Shown one piece after another: positions 39,069-48,536 of a DNA stretch of 64,000 nt. Source of the stretch: Aureimonas pseudogalii (GTDB lineage: Bacteria > Pseudomonadota > Alphaproteobacteria > Rhizobiales > Rhizobiaceae); NCBI RefSeq assembly GCF_014196835.1, contig NZ_JACIEK010000002.1, positions 62,001 through 126,000 of the forward strand, given 5' to 3'. The translations under genes were made by a program, and so were the position numbers. How positions within the stretch are numbered: position 1 is the first letter of the stretch; the number at the start of each line of letters is the position of its first letter. The notes under the pieces were generated by a model, which saw only the letters and a program-made list of their open reading frames with translations, was not told the origin of the DNA and searched no databases.

Positions 39069-39637
39069 GTGCCGGGCTCGCTGAGGAAGGCCGAACTCGT
39101 CGCCAGGCGGTAGCCGCCCTTGGCATCCTTGGGAAGCTGCAGCGCCAGGCCCATGAGCGGCGTGATCGGATCCACCACGATGCAGACGCGCACGAAGGTG
39201 ATCTTGGCGCGGGCCGCGCTCTGGAAGCTGGTGACGGGGCGGGCGGTGGTGCCCCGATCGACGCAGGTCGCTGCGGCGGTGGGGAAGTCGGAGGCCTTCT
39301 CGACGAGGCGCATCTCCACCGTGGCGACCGCCTCGCAACCGGGGATCACCATCGCGCGATCGCACACCGCCTTGCGGATCTGGGGTTCGGTGGTGGGCGC
39401 GTCGGGCCCGCCGATTCGGACCTCGCGCACGGTGATGTCGAGCGCCCGGTCGAGGAGGGTCGCCTGCGTCATCATCCAGCCCGCCTCGAGCGTCGAGAAG
39501 ACGATCGCGAGGAAGATCGGCGCGACGATGGCGAATTCCAGCGCCACGCTGCCGCGCCGCTCGCCGCACAGACGGCGAAGGGCGCAGGGGCGGCGGGAGG
39601 GGGAGGGACCGGAGGGGGAGCGACTTCTGGCTGCCAT
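39065..39637 (-). CDS. TadE-like minor pseudopilin
   Basis: This is a 190-residue protein. Seen: a basic N-terminus then ERRGSVALEFAIVAPIFLAIVFSTLEAGWMMTQATLLDRALD, the TadE signature (GSVALEFAIVAP) with a single membrane helix. The rest is a periplasmic domain including a cysteine-rich part (CDRAMVIPGC, TCVDRG). It overlaps the downstream TadE/G-like gene and starts four bases after the stop of the vWA-type TadG gene, so all three form one transcription unit. Confidence 0.87.
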   Translation of the reverse strand: MAARSRSPSGPSPSRRPCALRRLCGERRGSVALEFAIVAPIFLAIVFSTLEAGWMMTQATLLDRALDITVREVRIGGPDAPTTEPQIRKAVCDRAMVIPGCEAVATVEMRLVEKASDFPTAAATCVDRGTTARPVTSFQSAARAKITFVRVCIVVDPITPLMGLALQLPKDAKGGYRLATSSAFLSEPGT

Positions 39638-39641
39638 CGGC

Positions 39642-40997
39642 TCACTTCACCAGCCGGATCTGCTGCAGGGTGGTGGCGATGGAGCGGAAGGCGGTGGCCA
39701 TGTCGAGGCCGTCGACGCGGTAGGCATAGCCCAGTTGGCTGGCGCAGCTGGCGATGCTGTTGGCGACCGAATTGTCGCTGATGGCGAAGGCGATGGTGAA
39801 GATCGTGATGCCCTGCTTCTTGGTGTAGGCGCAGACCTGCTTGTAGAGGGCTTCGGACTGGCTTTGCGTGTAGATCTGGTTGGTCTGGGGAATGTTGCGG
39901 TCGGTCACTTCCGCCTCGCCGTTGGTGGGCCGGGGCTGAAACCCGATCTGACCGTCGGTCATCAGCACGATGAACTTCATCGTGTCCTTGTCGTCGAAGG
40001 CGGCAGGCCGGGAGCGGAAGGCTTCGGGGATGGGGGCCAGTCCCTTGTCGCCGATCGCCTTCAGCGAGGACTGCATCGAGGGGTTGAGCAGCAGCTCGCC
40101 CCATTTCATGCCATAGGCGGTGCCGGTGCCGTCGAAAGGCCGCAGCAGTTCGACGCGGTTCTTCAGATAGGTCACGTCGTTCGTCGGATAGGTGATCCCC
40201 GCCTCGTCGGTCGGGCACCACCAGGGCTGCTTGCCGGCGGCCGAGATGTTGTAGACGCTGAAATGCGGCACCTGCTTGCGGAAGGCGAAGGTGGGCGTGC
40301 CGGCCGCAAAGTCGCCGCTCGGCAACTCGAAGCACCAGGTCTTCTCCTGGATCACCCGACCGTGGAGCGGCGTCAGCCCGTAGAACGGCGTCGCCAGATA
40401 CTGGTAGATGGCCTTGCTCCCGGCGCTGACCTGGCCCGCGAAGGGCACGATGGAGACGGAGGTGAAGGGGCGCACATCGGGCTTCAGCATCGTGTCGAGA
40501 AAGCTCTTGGCCGCCGGCTTCAAGAGCTTCATGCCGCCATTGTCGAGCATCGAGCCGGAGATATCGAGCACCAGCGACAGTTCGATGTTCTGGCGCGCTT
40601 CCTGCGCGGTGGCAGCGGCTGCGACGTCCAGCTTGCGGATGTCGGCCAGCTGCAGGAAGGAAGGCACGTAGGTGACCTTCGCGCCCGCTGTGATCTTGCG
40701 GTAGTTGGTGCGCTTCTCCTCCGACAGGGTGAGCTCCGCGGTGGCACCGCCCGGCACCGTCCGCAGGTAGCTCATGACCACCTTGCGCGGATCCTCGCTC
40801 TGGTTGAGCGCCGCGGCCGCCAGCACGCCGCGATCGAGCGCGTCCTGCAGTGCGACGCGGATCTTCTCGTGTCCGACGAAATCCACTGCGCCGCCGGCGA
40901 GCAGCGTCATGGGGATGAGCAGCAGCGCCGCCATGATGGGAATGTTGGCGCCGCGCTCGAAGCGCAGGAAATTTCGCAGACGAAAAAGGAGCGGCAT
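39642..40997 (-). CDS. TadG-like pilus assembly protein with von Willebrand A domain
   Basis: This is a 451-residue protein. Seen: an N-terminal TadE-like helix (RGANIPIMAALLLIPMTLLAGGAVDFV, about 15-41), then a vWA domain containing the MIDAS motif LVLDISGSMLDNGG (DxSxS) and FIVLMTDGQ (a conserved aspartate after the second beta strand), and an ending with YRVDGLDMATAFRSIATTLQQIRLVK. The family is part of Tad/Flp pili or related surface adhesion systems. No cpaA-F or flp genes are in the window, so this is an orphan group here. Confidence 0.88.
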   Translation of the reverse strand: MPLLFRLRNFLRFERGANIPIMAALLLIPMTLLAGGAVDFVGHEKIRVALQDALDRGVLAAAALNQSEDPRKVVMSYLRTVPGGATAELTLSEEKRTNYRKITAGAKVTYVPSFLQLADIRKLDVAAAATAQEARQNIELSLVLDISGSMLDNGGMKLLKPAAKSFLDTMLKPDVRPFTSVSIVPFAGQVSAGSKAIYQYLATPFYGLTPLHGRVIQEKTWCFELPSGDFAAGTPTFAFRKQVPHFSVYNISAAGKQPWWCPTDEAGITYPTNDVTYLKNRVELLRPFDGTGTAYGMKWGELLLNPSMQSSLKAIGDKGLAPIPEAFRSRPAAFDDKDTMKFIVLMTDGQIGFQPRPTNGEAEVTDRNIPQTNQIYTQSQSEALYKQVCAYTKKQGITIFTIAFAISDNSVANSIASCASQLGYAYRVDGLDMATAFRSIATTLQQIRLVK

Positions 40998-41107
40998 CGA
41001 CCCACGCTTCGAGGAACGAGCCGACGATACATAAGGAAGACTTATATGATCTTAACGTCTCCGAAACTCGGGACGGCTCCGGCCGGCGCCCTCGCGGACC
41101 CGTCCGT

Positions 41108-42064
41108 TCAGATCTTGCGCAGCGCCACCTGCTCCACGAGGTGGTTGCCGCCCTTACGCAGGATGAGGTCGGCGCGCGGGCGCGTCGGCATGATGTTCTC
41201 GACGAGGTTGCGGGCGTTGATCTCCGTCCACAGCCGCTCGGCCACGGTCAGCGCTTCGGTTTCCGAGATCAGCGAATAGCGGTGGAAGAACGAATTGGCC
41301 TCGCGGAAGGCCGTCTCGCGCAGGCGCATGAAGCGCGCCACGTACCAGCGATGGAGATCGGCGATGTCGGCGTCGATATAGATCGAATGGTCGAAGAAGT
41401 CGGAGACGAAGGGCACGACCTTGCCGTCGCGCGGCATCTCGCGCACCTGGAGGACGTTCAGCCCCTCGAAGATGAGGATGTCCGGCTGGTCCACGGTGAC
41501 GCTCTCTCCCGGCATCACGTCGTAGTGGAAATGCGAGTAGACGGGCGCCTGCACCCCCCGCTCGCCGGCCTTGATGTCGGAGAGGAAGCGCAGGATCGCC
41601 GCGACGTCGTAGCTCTCGGGAAAGCCCTTGCGCTGCATCAGCCCCTCGGCCTCCAGCACCGCGTTGGGGAAGAGGAAGCCGTCGGTGGTGACGAGATCGA
41701 CCTTCGGGGTGCCCGGCCAGCGGGCGAGCAGCTCCTTCAGGATGCGCGCGGTGGTGGATTTGCCGGCGGCGACCGAGCCGGCGATGCCGATGATGAAGGG
41801 GGTGCGCGCCTGGTCGGAGCCGCGCAGGAAGCGCTTGCGCTGGCGAAACAGCGACTGCGAGGATTCGACATGGGCGTAGAGCAGGCGCGAGACCGCCAGA
41901 TAGATGCGTTCGACCTCGCCGACGTCGATGGCGTCGCCCACCGAGCGCAGACGCCGGATCTCGTCCTCGGTCAGCGTCAGCGCTTCGCGGCCCCGGAAGG
42001 TCGCCCACTGGGCGGCCGAGAAGAAGTGGTAGGGCGAGCGCGTCGCGGGGATGAGCGGGTCCAT
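41108..42064 (-). CDS. coaA: Pantothenate kinase, type I (CoaA)
   Basis: CoaA phosphorylates pantothenate, the first committed step of coenzyme A synthesis. Seen: the P-loop [19 protein letters not shown] (GxxxxGKS), [52 protein letters not shown] and [12 protein letters not shown], the type I signatures. The length of 318 residues is normal. The gene starts eight bases after the end of hisE, so it is probably the last gene of the his transcription unit, an arrangement common in rhizobia. Confidence 0.97.
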   Translation of the reverse strand: MDPLIPATRSPYHFFSAAQWATFRGREALTLTEDEIRRLRSVGDAIDVGEVERIYLAVSRLLYAHVESSQSLFRQRKRFLRGSDQARTPFIIGIAGSVAAGKSTTARILKELLARWPGTPKVDLVTTDGFLFPNAVLEAEGLMQRKGFPESYDVAAILRFLSDIKAGERGVQAPVYSHFHYDVMPGESVTVDQPDILIFEGLNVLQVREMPRDGKVVPFVSDFFDHSIYIDADIADLHRWYVARFMRLRETAFREANSFFHRYSLISETEALTVAERLWTEINARNLVENIMPTRPRADLILRKGGNHLVEQVALRKI

Positions 42065-42072
42065 CGGTGCGC

Positions 42073-42393
42073 TCAGGCCGCCGGCGTCCGGGCGGCCTTT
42101 TCCTCGAGGCCCGTCCGGCGCGTGCGGCGCTCCAGCTCGGCAAGGATGTCGGCGAGCGGCACGCCTCTGAGATGCAGCACCACCATGAGATGGTAGAGGA
42201 GATCGGCGGCCTCGCCCGTCAGCGCCGCGCGGTCTTCACCCAGCGCCGCGATCACCGTCTCGATCGCCTCCTCGCCGAGCTTCTGCGCGGCCTTCGGCAG
42301 CCCGCGCGCGGCGAGCTGGGCGGTATAGGAGGCGGGGTCGCCGGAGGTGGCCCGCTGCGAGACGAGGGTCTCGAGGTCGCTGAGATCGAACAT
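42073..42393 (-). CDS. hisE: Phosphoribosyl-ATP pyrophosphohydrolase HisE
   Basis: HisE hydrolyses phosphoribosyl-ATP to phosphoribosyl-AMP in step two of histidine synthesis. Seen: [26 protein letters not shown] at the N-terminus, [14 protein letters not shown] (the metal-binding E-E helix) and [17 protein letters not shown]. The length of 106 residues fits a stand-alone HisE. It sits between hisF (38 bases) and coaA (8 bases) in the minus-strand run; the companion HisI is not in the window. Confidence 0.95.
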   Translation of the reverse strand: MFDLSDLETLVSQRATSGDPASYTAQLAARGLPKAAQKLGEEAIETVIAALGEDRAALTGEAADLLYHLMVVLHLRGVPLADILAELERRTRRTGLEEKAARTPAA

Positions 42394-42431
42394 GAGGGCT
42401 CCCGGGCCGTCTTGGGTGGGGATGGGCGCCG

Positions 42432-43214
42432 TCAGGCGGGGTCCTGGCGCATGGCGATGCCGGCGACCTGCATGTGGGCCTTGGCCTCGGCGATCGTATG
42501 CTGGCCGAAATGGAAGATCGAGGCCGCGAGCACGGCCGTGGCGCCGCCCTCGCGGATGCCGTCGACGAGATGGTCAAGCGTGCCGACGCCTCCGGAGGCG
42601 ATCACCGGCACGGCGACGGCCTCGCTCACCGCGCGGGTGAGGCCGAGGTCGAACCCGGCCTTGGTGCCGTCGCGGTCCATCGAGGTGAGGAGGATCTCGC
42701 CGGCGCCGAGCGCCACGACGCGGCGCGCGAAGGCCACGGCGTCGATGCCGGTGGGCGTGCGCCCGCCATGGGTGAAGATCTCCCAGCGCGGCGTCTCGCC
42801 GTCAAGCGAGACGCGCTTGGCGTCGATCGCGACGACGATGCACTGGTTGCCGAACTTGTCAGCGGCCTCGGCCACGAATTCGGGGCGCACCACGGCGGCG
42901 GTGTTGATCGACACCTTGTCGGCGCCGGCCAGCAGCAGGCGGCGGATGTCGGCAACCGCGCGCACGCCGCCCCCGACCGTGACGGGCATGAAGCAGGCCT
43001 CGGCGGTGCGCGCCACCACGTCGAAGATCGTCTCGCGATTGTCGGAGGAGGCGGTGATGTCGAGGAAGCAAAGCTCGTCCGCACCGGCCGCATCGTAGCG
43101 CCGTGCCGCCTCGACGGGATCGCCGGCATCGCGCAGCCCCTCGAAATTGACCCCCTTCACGACGCGGCCGTCCTTCACGTCGAGGCAAGGGATGATGCGG
43201 GCTTTAAGGGTCAC
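42432..43214 (-). CDS. hisF: Imidazole glycerol phosphate synthase cyclase subunit HisF
   Basis: HisF, with HisH, forms imidazole glycerol phosphate and AICAR. Seen: [24 protein letters not shown] with the catalytic aspartate, AIDAKRVS with the second acidic residue, VTVGGGVRA and [17 protein letters not shown] phosphate loops of a (beta/alpha)8 barrel. The length of 260 residues is normal. In this his run the usual hisA-hisF adjacency is broken by a Uma2 gene. Confidence 0.96.
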   Translation of the reverse strand: MTLKARIIPCLDVKDGRVVKGVNFEGLRDAGDPVEAARRYDAAGADELCFLDITASSDNRETIFDVVARTAEACFMPVTVGGGVRAVADIRRLLLAGADKVSINTAAVVRPEFVAEAADKFGNQCIVVAIDAKRVSLDGETPRWEIFTHGGRTPTGIDAVAFARRVVALGAGEILLTSMDRDGTKAGFDLGLTRAVSEAVAVPVIASGGVGTLDHLVDGIREGGATAVLAASIFHFGQHTIAEAKAHMQVAGIAMRQDPA

Positions 43215-43267
43215 GGGGGGTCCTCCGGGACCAGGATTGCAGGCGGCGCGAAGGCCGGATGGCCGCC

Positions 43268-43822
43268 TTATGCGATGGCGCGATAGAGATCCGCAAGGGC
43301 GAGTCGCAGGTCGAGGCCGTCGAGCGTGACGCTTTCGTCCCGGCCGGCGATCATCTCCGGCGAGCCGAAGGCGCCGTCCTCGCCGCGGCGCCAGAGCCAG
43401 AGGCGGGGCTCGTCCTGCGACAGGACGAGGTAATGCAGGAGCGAGGGGAGGGCGGTGTATTCGGCGGCCTTCTCGCCGAAGTCGATCGCGAGCGAGGAGG
43501 GCGAGAGGATTTCGGCGATCACGAGCGGCTCGGACGTCGCGAGCTCACGCCCGTCTCCCTCGTCGCGCAACACGAGCACGTCGGGATAACGGATGCCGGC
43601 GGACGTCCGCACACCGAAGTCGGCCGCAGTGATCCGCAGCGCCCGGTCGGCCATTGCCTGCCGAAGGGAGAAGGCGAGCTGCAGAAACAGTTCGGCATGA
43701 CGCCGCGACCCGCCCGTCATCATCTCGACGATCCCTCCCCGAACGAACTCGCGCTTTCCCTCGCGTCCTTCGTTCCAGCGAAGGAAGTCGTCGGCGGTTC
43801 GGATAGGCGCCTGAATGTTCAT
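43268..43822 (-). CDS. Uma2 family (PD-(D/E)XK nuclease-like) protein
   Basis: This is a 184-residue protein of the Uma2 group. Seen: [29 protein letters not shown] at the N-terminus, [13 protein letters not shown] (the acidic residue of the nuclease-like fold), and [27 protein letters not shown], a strong Uma2 pattern with D-(E/K) residues. Proteins of the family are predicted endonuclease-fold proteins of unknown role, often in many copies in cyanobacteria. The start at 43822 gives MNIQAPIRT; the frame is open to 43876. It is inserted between hisA and hisF. Confidence 0.9.
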   Translation of the reverse strand: MNIQAPIRTADDFLRWNEGREGKREFVRGGIVEMMTGGSRRHAELFLQLAFSLRQAMADRALRITAADFGVRTSAGIRYPDVLVLRDEGDGRELATSEPLVIAEILSPSSLAIDFGEKAAEYTALPSLLHYLVLSQDEPRLWLWRRGEDGAFGSPEMIAGRDESVTLDGLDLRLALADLYRAIA

Positions 43823-43901
43823 GGCGCGCATCATAGCGCCGGCTCGCCGCCCGCAAAAGCCCGGCGGGAATGACACACGTGAAACGTGGCCGCCCAGCGC
43901 C

Positions 43902-44633
43902 TCACCCGAGCCGCGCCAGCGCCTCTGCCGCGTCGATGCGGCCGTCGTAGAGGGCGCGGCCGGTGATGGCGCCTTCGAGATGGGCGGCGTCCGGGCCGGC
44001 GAGGCGATCGATGTCGGTCATCGAGGCAAGGCCCCCGGAGGCGATTACGGGGACCCTGACGGCGTGGCCGAGGGCGATCGTGGCGTCCCAGTTGATGCCG
44101 GCCAGAATGCCGTCGCGGTCGATGTCGGTGTAGATGATCGCGGCGACGCCGGCGTCCTCGAAGCGCCGGGCGAGATCGGTCGCGGTGAGTTCGGAGGATT
44201 CCGCCCAGCCCTCGACCGCCACGTGGCCGCCCTTGGCGTCGATGCCCACAGCCACCTGGCCGGGAAAGCGCCGCGCGGCCTCGCGCACCAGCGCGGGATC
44301 GCGCACCGCCACCGTGCCGAGGATGACGCGCGCGAGACCCGCCGCCAGCCAGCGCTCGACGTCGGCCATGGCGCGGATGCCGCCGCCGAGCTGCACCTTC
44401 ACCGTGGAGCCGACCGCCGCCAGGATCGCCTCCACCGCCGCGCCGTTCACCGCGCGGCCCTCGAAGGCGCCGTTGAGATCGACGACGTGGAGATGCGTGA
44501 AGCCGGCCTCACGGAACGCCAGCGCCTGCGCCGCCGGGTCGGTATTGTAGACGGTCGCCTCCTCCATCAGCCCGAGCTTGAGGCGAACGCACTCGCCGTC
44601 CTTGAGGTCGATGGCGGGAAAGAGGATGGGCAT
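43902..44633 (-). CDS. hisA: ProFAR isomerase HisA
   Basis: HisA isomerises ProFAR to PRFAR in histidine synthesis. Seen: [19 protein letters not shown] with the catalytic aspartate, [34 protein letters not shown] with the second catalytic aspartate, and [16 protein letters not shown]. The length of 243 residues is normal. Its start codon overlaps the hisH stop by one base. A Uma2 gene follows with a 79-base gap before hisF. Confidence 0.96.
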   Translation of the reverse strand: MPILFPAIDLKDGECVRLKLGLMEEATVYNTDPAAQALAFREAGFTHLHVVDLNGAFEGRAVNGAAVEAILAAVGSTVKVQLGGGIRAMADVERWLAAGLARVILGTVAVRDPALVREAARRFPGQVAVGIDAKGGHVAVEGWAESSELTATDLARRFEDAGVAAIIYTDIDRDGILAGINWDATIALGHAVRVPVIASGGLASMTDIDRLAGPDAAHLEGAITGRALYDGRIDAAEALARLG

Positions 44634-45289
44634 CAGGGCTTCCAGCGCAGGAAATTGGCGATGAGGGCGAGGCCGAGACGCTGGCTCTTCTCGGGGTGGA
44701 ACTGCGTGCCCGCCTTGTTGTCGTGCGCCACGATCGCGGTGACCGGGCCGCCATAGTCGGCGACGGCCACCACCTCGGCCTCGTCTCTCGGCACGAGATG
44801 GTAGGAGTGGACGAAATAGGCGTGGAGGCCACTCTCGCCGGTCTCGATGCCCTCCAGCAGCGCGTGCGGGCGCAGCGCGCGGATCGTGTTCCAGCCCATC
44901 TGCGGGATCTTGAGGGCAGGGTCGGCGGGCACGATCGGCTCGACATCGCCGCCGATCCAGCCGAAGCCCCAGCTGATCGTCTTCTCCAGACCCCGCTCGG
45001 CCATCAGCTGCATGCCGACGCAGATGCCGAGGAAGGGCACGGCGCGCCGCTCCACCGCCTCGCGCAGCGCTTCGCCCATGCCCGGCACGGCGTCGAGCCC
45101 GGCGCGGCAGTCGGCATAGGCGCCGACGCCCGGCAGCACCACGCGGTCGGCCGTGCGCACGACCTCGGGATCGTCGGTCAGCGCGATGCGAGCGTCCAGC
45201 CCGGCTTCGCTCGCGGCGCGCTCGAAGGCCTTGGTGGCCGAGCGCAGATTGCCCGAGCCGTAGTCGATGATGGCGATCGTCTCGCTCAC
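44633..45289 (-). CDS. hisH: Imidazole glycerol phosphate synthase glutaminase subunit HisH
   Basis: HisH supplies ammonia from glutamine to HisF. Seen: [32 protein letters not shown], the nucleophile [15 protein letters not shown] (catalytic cysteine), and [23 protein letters not shown] with the catalytic His-Glu pair. A GTG start at 45289 overlaps the DUF2628 stop (GTGA). The length of 218 residues is normal. The one-base overlap with hisA indicates coupling. Confidence 0.96.
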   Translation of the reverse strand: MSETIAIIDYGSGNLRSATKAFERAASEAGLDARIALTDDPEVVRTADRVVLPGVGAYADCRAGLDAVPGMGEALREAVERRAVPFLGICVGMQLMAERGLEKTISWGFGWIGGDVEPIVPADPALKIPQMGWNTIRALRPHALLEGIETGESGLHAYFVHSYHLVPRDEAEVVAVADYGGPVTAIVAHDNKAGTQFHPEKSQRLGLALIANFLRWKP

Positions 45290-45759
45290 GTGCGTGCTCC
45301 GTCGAAGAGAGTGCGGCCGGGCGCGCGGCGCACCGAAGGCCCGCTCAAGGGCTCGGCGCCCTTGATCGCGGCCGGCAGCGTGTCGACGGGCTCGGCGGTC
45401 TCGCCCGCGAAATAGAGCGCCTCCGCGTCGCGCCGGCCCCGCGCCGCGACCACCGCCGCCTCGCGCCAGCCTTGGGCCCGGTAACGCCGCAGCCGCAGCG
45501 TCGGCCCTTCCAGCGCCACGAGCAGCCCAACGAGCAGCGGCAGCGCGGCGGCCGGCAGGCCGAAGCCCTGCGTGCCCGCGGCGGAGGCGACGGCGAGATC
45601 GAACAGCACCACGGCGACCGCCGGCCACCAGAGCCGATGGCGCAGCAGCCACAGCGCCGGGATCACCACCGCGAACGGCCGGAACCCGTCGCGCACGAAC
45701 ACGGCCCGATCCGAGCGCGTCGCCTCGCTCGCCGGCTCCAGCACCACCCAGCGCGTCAC
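45286..45759 (-). CDS. DUF2628 membrane protein
   Basis: This is a 157-residue protein. Seen: [46 protein letters not shown], the DUF2628 core (F-R-D-G-F-x-x-x-A-x-x-x-P-x-x-W-L-x-x-x-x-W), followed by a hydrophobic segment and a cytosolic tail. Its function is unknown. It sits between hisB and hisH, overlapping hisH and ten bases after hisB, a placement also seen in related bacteria. It may be carried along with the his genes. Confidence 0.85.
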   Translation of the reverse strand: MTRWVVLEPASEATRSDRAVFVRDGFRPFAVVIPALWLLRHRLWWPAVAVVLFDLAVASAAGTQGFGLPAAALPLLVGLLVALEGPTLRLRRYRAQGWREAAVVAARGRRDAEALYFAGETAEPVDTLPAAIKGAEPLSGPSVRRAPGRTLFDGART

Positions 45760-45769
45760 GGTCGCGCGC

Positions 45770-46378
45770 TCACGCCAGCATGCCCTTGGTGGAGGGCACG
45801 AGGTCGGCCTGGCGCGGGTCGATCGACAGCGCCTCGCCGAGCACCCGCGCCACCGCCTTGAAGCAGGTCTCCGCGATGTGGTGCGAGTTCTCGCCGTAGA
45901 GCGTCTCGATGTGCAGCGTCAGCCCGGCATTGACCGCGAAGGCCTGGAAGAACTCGCGCACCAGCTGCGTGTCGAACGCGCCGATCTTCTCGGTCGGAAA
46001 CCGCGTCCGGAACACCAGGAACGGCCGCCCCGACACATCCACTGCCGCGCGCGTCAGGCACTCGTCCATCGCCAGATCCAGCGAGGCATAGCGCCGGATG
46101 CCCCGCCGCTCGCCCATCGCCCGGCGGATCGCCTGGCCCAGCGCAATGCCGACATCCTCCACCGTGTGGTGGTCGTCGATCTGGTAGTCGCCCTTCGCCT
46201 CGACCCGGATGTCGATCAGCGAATGGCGCGCCAGATGATCCAGCATGTGGTCGAAGAAGCCGACCCCCGTCGCGACGTTCGCCCGGCCCTGCCCGTCGAG
46301 ATCGACGTGGACGCGGATCTGCGTCTCCTTCGTCGCCCGCTCGATCGCGCCGTCCCTGCGTCCCGCCGTCTCGCCCAT
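45770..46378 (-). CDS. hisB: Imidazoleglycerol-phosphate dehydratase HisB
   Basis: HisB dehydrates imidazole glycerol phosphate to imidazole acetol phosphate. Seen: [34 protein letters not shown], and [17 protein letters not shown], the metal-binding histidine and glutamate motifs, plus STKGMLA at the end. The start at 46378 (MGETAGRR) gives 202 residues; an ATG at 46411 would add eleven residues, and the choice is not secure. It is the first gene of the minus-strand his run and is divergent from hslV, with palindromic sequence between them. Confidence 0.95.
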   Translation of the reverse strand: MGETAGRRDGAIERATKETQIRVHVDLDGQGRANVATGVGFFDHMLDHLARHSLIDIRVEAKGDYQIDDHHTVEDVGIALGQAIRRAMGERRGIRRYASLDLAMDECLTRAAVDVSGRPFLVFRTRFPTEKIGAFDTQLVREFFQAFAVNAGLTLHIETLYGENSHHIAETCFKAVARVLGEALSIDPRQADLVPSTKGMLA

Positions 46379-46705
46379 CGCACCCGTCCTCGCTTCGCCT
46401 CGCCGCTTCATATAGAACCCCGCCGCGCGCGCCAACCGCGGGTGGTGCGGGGGAGAAGCGGGGCTGCCGCCCCGAGCCCCGCCCTGGGGCTGACACCCCC
46501 GGACCCCCGCTTCTTTTCGATCCGAGATCGGGGTGGGCCGGCGGCCCGCCCCGATCTCGGACTGAAGTGAGGGGGATCCAAGGGCCTCGAGGCCCTTGGC
46601 GGGGTCTGGGGCAGAGCCCCCGTCTTCTCCCCCGCGCGGCCCGCCCTTGGCGCGGGCGGCGGTGGGTTCCCATATGGGCGGGCAACGGAACAGGACGAGA
46701 CGAGC
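46379..46705. repeat. Gene-free hisB-hslV stretch with palindromic elements
   Basis: A hairpin with perfect 12-base arms CCGAGATCGGGG / CCCCGATCTCGG lies at 46522-46560, with a further G+C-rich stem inside it. CCAAGGGCCTCGAGGCCCTTGG at 46578-46599 spans 22 bases as a perfect palindrome (outer CCAAGGG, inner CCTCGAGG). The flanking DNA is rich in GGGGTC and GAGCCCC runs, such as are seen in dispersed palindromic repeats. No coding sequence was seen except the hislV promoter region at the right end. Confidence 0.6.
46646..46675 (+). promoter_or_regulatory. RpoH-like heat-shock promoter of hslV
   Basis: CTTGGC (46646-46651), an 18-base spacer and CCATAT (46670-46675) resemble the alphaproteobacterial RpoH pattern (CTTG near -35, CCATnT near -10). 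Transcription would begin about 24 bases before the hslV ATG. hslV is a heat-shock gene in other bacteria; the assignment here rests on sequence alone. Confidence 0.42.
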
Positions 46706-47269
46706 ATGATGGACCAGCACGACCCCGCGAAGATGTATGCGACGACGATCGTCACGGTGCGCAAGGGCGGCAAGGTGGTGATCGCGGGCGACGGTCAAGT
46801 GTCGCTCGGCAACACGGTGATGAAGGGCAATGCGCGCAAGGTTCGGCGCATCGGCAAGAACGGGCAGGTGATCGCCGGGTTCGCGGGGGCGACGGCGGAT
46901 GCGTTCACGCTGCTGGAGCGGCTGGAGGCCAAGCTCGAGCAGTATCCCGACCAGCTGATGCGGGCCTGCGTGGAGCTGGCGAAGGACTGGCGCACCGACC
47001 GCTATCTGCGGCGTCTGGAGGCGATGATGATCGTGGCCGACAAGTCGGTGACGCTGACGCTGACCGGCAATGGCGACGTGCTGGAGCCCGAGAACGGCGT
47101 GATCGCCATCGGCTCGGGCGGCAACTACGCGCTGGCGGCGGCGCGGGCGCTGGCGGAGACCGATTTCGACGCCGAGGAGATCGCGCGGCGCGCCATGCGG
47201 ATCGCCGGCGAGATCTGCATCTACACCAACGGCAATGTGGTGCTGGAGAGCCTCGACGCGGCGGCGTGA
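46706..47269 (+). CDS. hslV: ATP-dependent protease peptidase subunit HslV
   Basis: HslV is the threonine peptidase of the HslUV protease. Seen: [26 protein letters not shown], in which the first Thr of TTIVTVR becomes the N-terminal nucleophile after processing, then [13 protein letters not shown] and [17 protein letters not shown]. It has 187 residues. The partner hslU is at 33.7-35.0 kb on the other strand, whereas in many relatives the two genes are close together. The gene is divergent from hisB and converges on the nnrU-like gene, with four bases between stops. Confidence 0.97.
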   Translation: MMDQHDPAKMYATTIVTVRKGGKVVIAGDGQVSLGNTVMKGNARKVRRIGKNGQVIAGFAGATADAFTLLERLEAKLEQYPDQLMRACVELAKDWRTDRYLRRLEAMMIVADKSVTLTLTGNGDVLEPENGVIAIGSGGNYALAAARALAETDFDAEEIARRAMRIAGEICIYTNGNVVLESLDAAA

Positions 47270-47273
47270 GCGG

Positions 47274-47846
47274 TCAGGCGAGCGGCGAGACGCCGATGAG
47301 CCATTGGTGGAGGCCCGCCAGGAAGGCGACGGCAAGACCGAGGCCGATCGCGAGGGCGGCGACGTCGCCCACCGCGCTGACCGGGCCGGCGACGGGATGC
47401 GGTGCGCGGCGGACCGAGGCGGCGTAGTCGGCGACGGCCCACGCGAGGAAGGCGCCGAAGAGCACGACATTGGCGGTCTCGCCATTGGCGAGGAGGTGGC
47501 CGAGGGCCCAGAGCCCGACGCCGAGCACCATCGGGTGGCGCGCCGCGCGCTTGATGCGGCCGGCGGGCGCATAGGCGGCGGCGACCAGCACGAAGGCCGC
47601 GGGCACGAGAAGGAGCGCGAGGTGGCGGAGGCCAGCCGGCGGCAGCCAGACCTGGCCGGAGGCGGCGAGCGCCTCGCGGTAGCCCTGGCCGATCAGCACG
47701 AGGCCGAGGAGCGAGAGCACGGAATAGCCGATCTTGTAGGGCGTCTCGCCGATGCCCGCGATCAGCCGGGCGCGCGGGGCCTCGCCGGCGAGACGCAGCG
47801 AGTGGATGCCGAGAAAGAGCACGAGGCCCAGAACGAGAAAGCCCAT
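47274..47846 (-). CDS. NnrU-family membrane protein
   Basis: This is a 190-residue integral membrane protein with about five or six helices. Seen: [22 protein letters not shown] at the start (the H-S near the end of helix 1 is conserved), [21 protein letters not shown], and [25 protein letters not shown] with the conserved RHPMLxGxxLWAxxHL motif. Family members are linked to nitrite/nitric oxide metabolism, or more generally to isoprenylcysteine methyltransferase-like folds; the role here is open. GGAGG precedes the ATG at 47846. Confidence 0.9.
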   Translation of the reverse strand: MGFLVLGLVLFLGIHSLRLAGEAPRARLIAGIGETPYKIGYSVLSLLGLVLIGQGYREALAASGQVWLPPAGLRHLALLLVPAAFVLVAAAYAPAGRIKRAARHPMVLGVGLWALGHLLANGETANVVLFGAFLAWAVADYAASVRRAPHPVAGPVSAVGDVAALAIGLGLAVAFLAGLHQWLIGVSPLA

Positions 47847-47988
47847 GACGATCGCCTCCGAACGGGCCGGCGGGCCCGACGGGGGAAGCCTAGACCAGTT
47901 TGGCAGCGAGCGGGATCGTCTTGCGGTCGCACCGCGAGGTGAGTGCCGGAGCGGTGGGGACCTTGCGCCCACCTGCGGCCCCCCCGCC

Positions 47989-48462
47989 TCAGGTCCGCCC
48001 TGGCCTCCAGGCATAATGGATCACGGGATCGCCGGATCGCGGATGGGTGCCGCGCCCGGTCGCCGCGAGGCCCTCTCGCTCGTAGAAGCGGCGGGCGCCG
48101 GCGTTCGCCTCGCGGGTGAAGAGGGTGAAACCGCCGGGCATCGCGGCCTTGGCTCCGTCGAGGAGCCGGCGCCCGATCCCGCCCCTGAGCGAGGCAGGTC
48201 GTACGAAGAGCTCTGCCAGAACGCCCTCGGCCGGATCGATCGCGCTGAAGCCGAGGAGGTCGGGCCCAACCGCCGCGACCGTCAGGCGCCAGCCGCGCTC
48301 CTGCTGGCGCTCGAGGCGCTCGCGCATCGCCGCCACCGGCAGCAGCGTGGCCGGCCCGACGCCGGGCAGGCTCGCGCTCGCATGCCAGAGGGCGGCGACG
48401 GCGTCGAGATCGCCGGCCTCGGCGGGCCGAAGCCGGCAGTGCGGCGGGGGAACGGGTGGCAC
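47989..48462 (-). CDS. GNAT-family acetyltransferase
   Basis: This is a 157-residue GNAT enzyme. Seen: RLRPAEAGDLDAVAALWHAS at the start, ELFVRPASLRGGIGRRLLDGAKAAM with the acetyl-CoA loop RGGIGRRL, and FTREANAGARRFYEREGLAATG near the end. The start was set at a GTG (48462) because AGAGAGAG lies just upstream; the frame is open to a TTG at 48528 with a proline- and arginine-rich extension but no ribosome-binding site. It lies 75 bases downstream of the SDR gene on the same strand. The substrate is unknown. Confidence 0.8.
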   Translation of the reverse strand: MPPVPPPHCRLRPAEAGDLDAVAALWHASASLPGVGPATLLPVAAMRERLERQQERGWRLTVAAVGPDLLGFSAIDPAEGVLAELFVRPASLRGGIGRRLLDGAKAAMPGGFTLFTREANAGARRFYEREGLAATGRGTHPRSGDPVIHYAWRPGRT

Positions 48463-48536
48463 GGCTCTCTCTGGTTCGGCGCGCGTCCGGGGAGGGCGTT
48501 GAACCCGCGCCGGCCGCGCGGGCGGCAAGGGGTGGA

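Noticed and set aside
43872-43885. GACACACGTGAAAC as a fourth parS
   Set aside because: Only the right half matches; the left half has three mismatches to the palindrome.
48463-48528. Longer N-terminus of the second GNAT gene from a TTG
   Set aside because: No ribosome-binding site, a Pro/Arg-rich composition, and a GTG with AGAGAGAG just downstream make the shorter start better.
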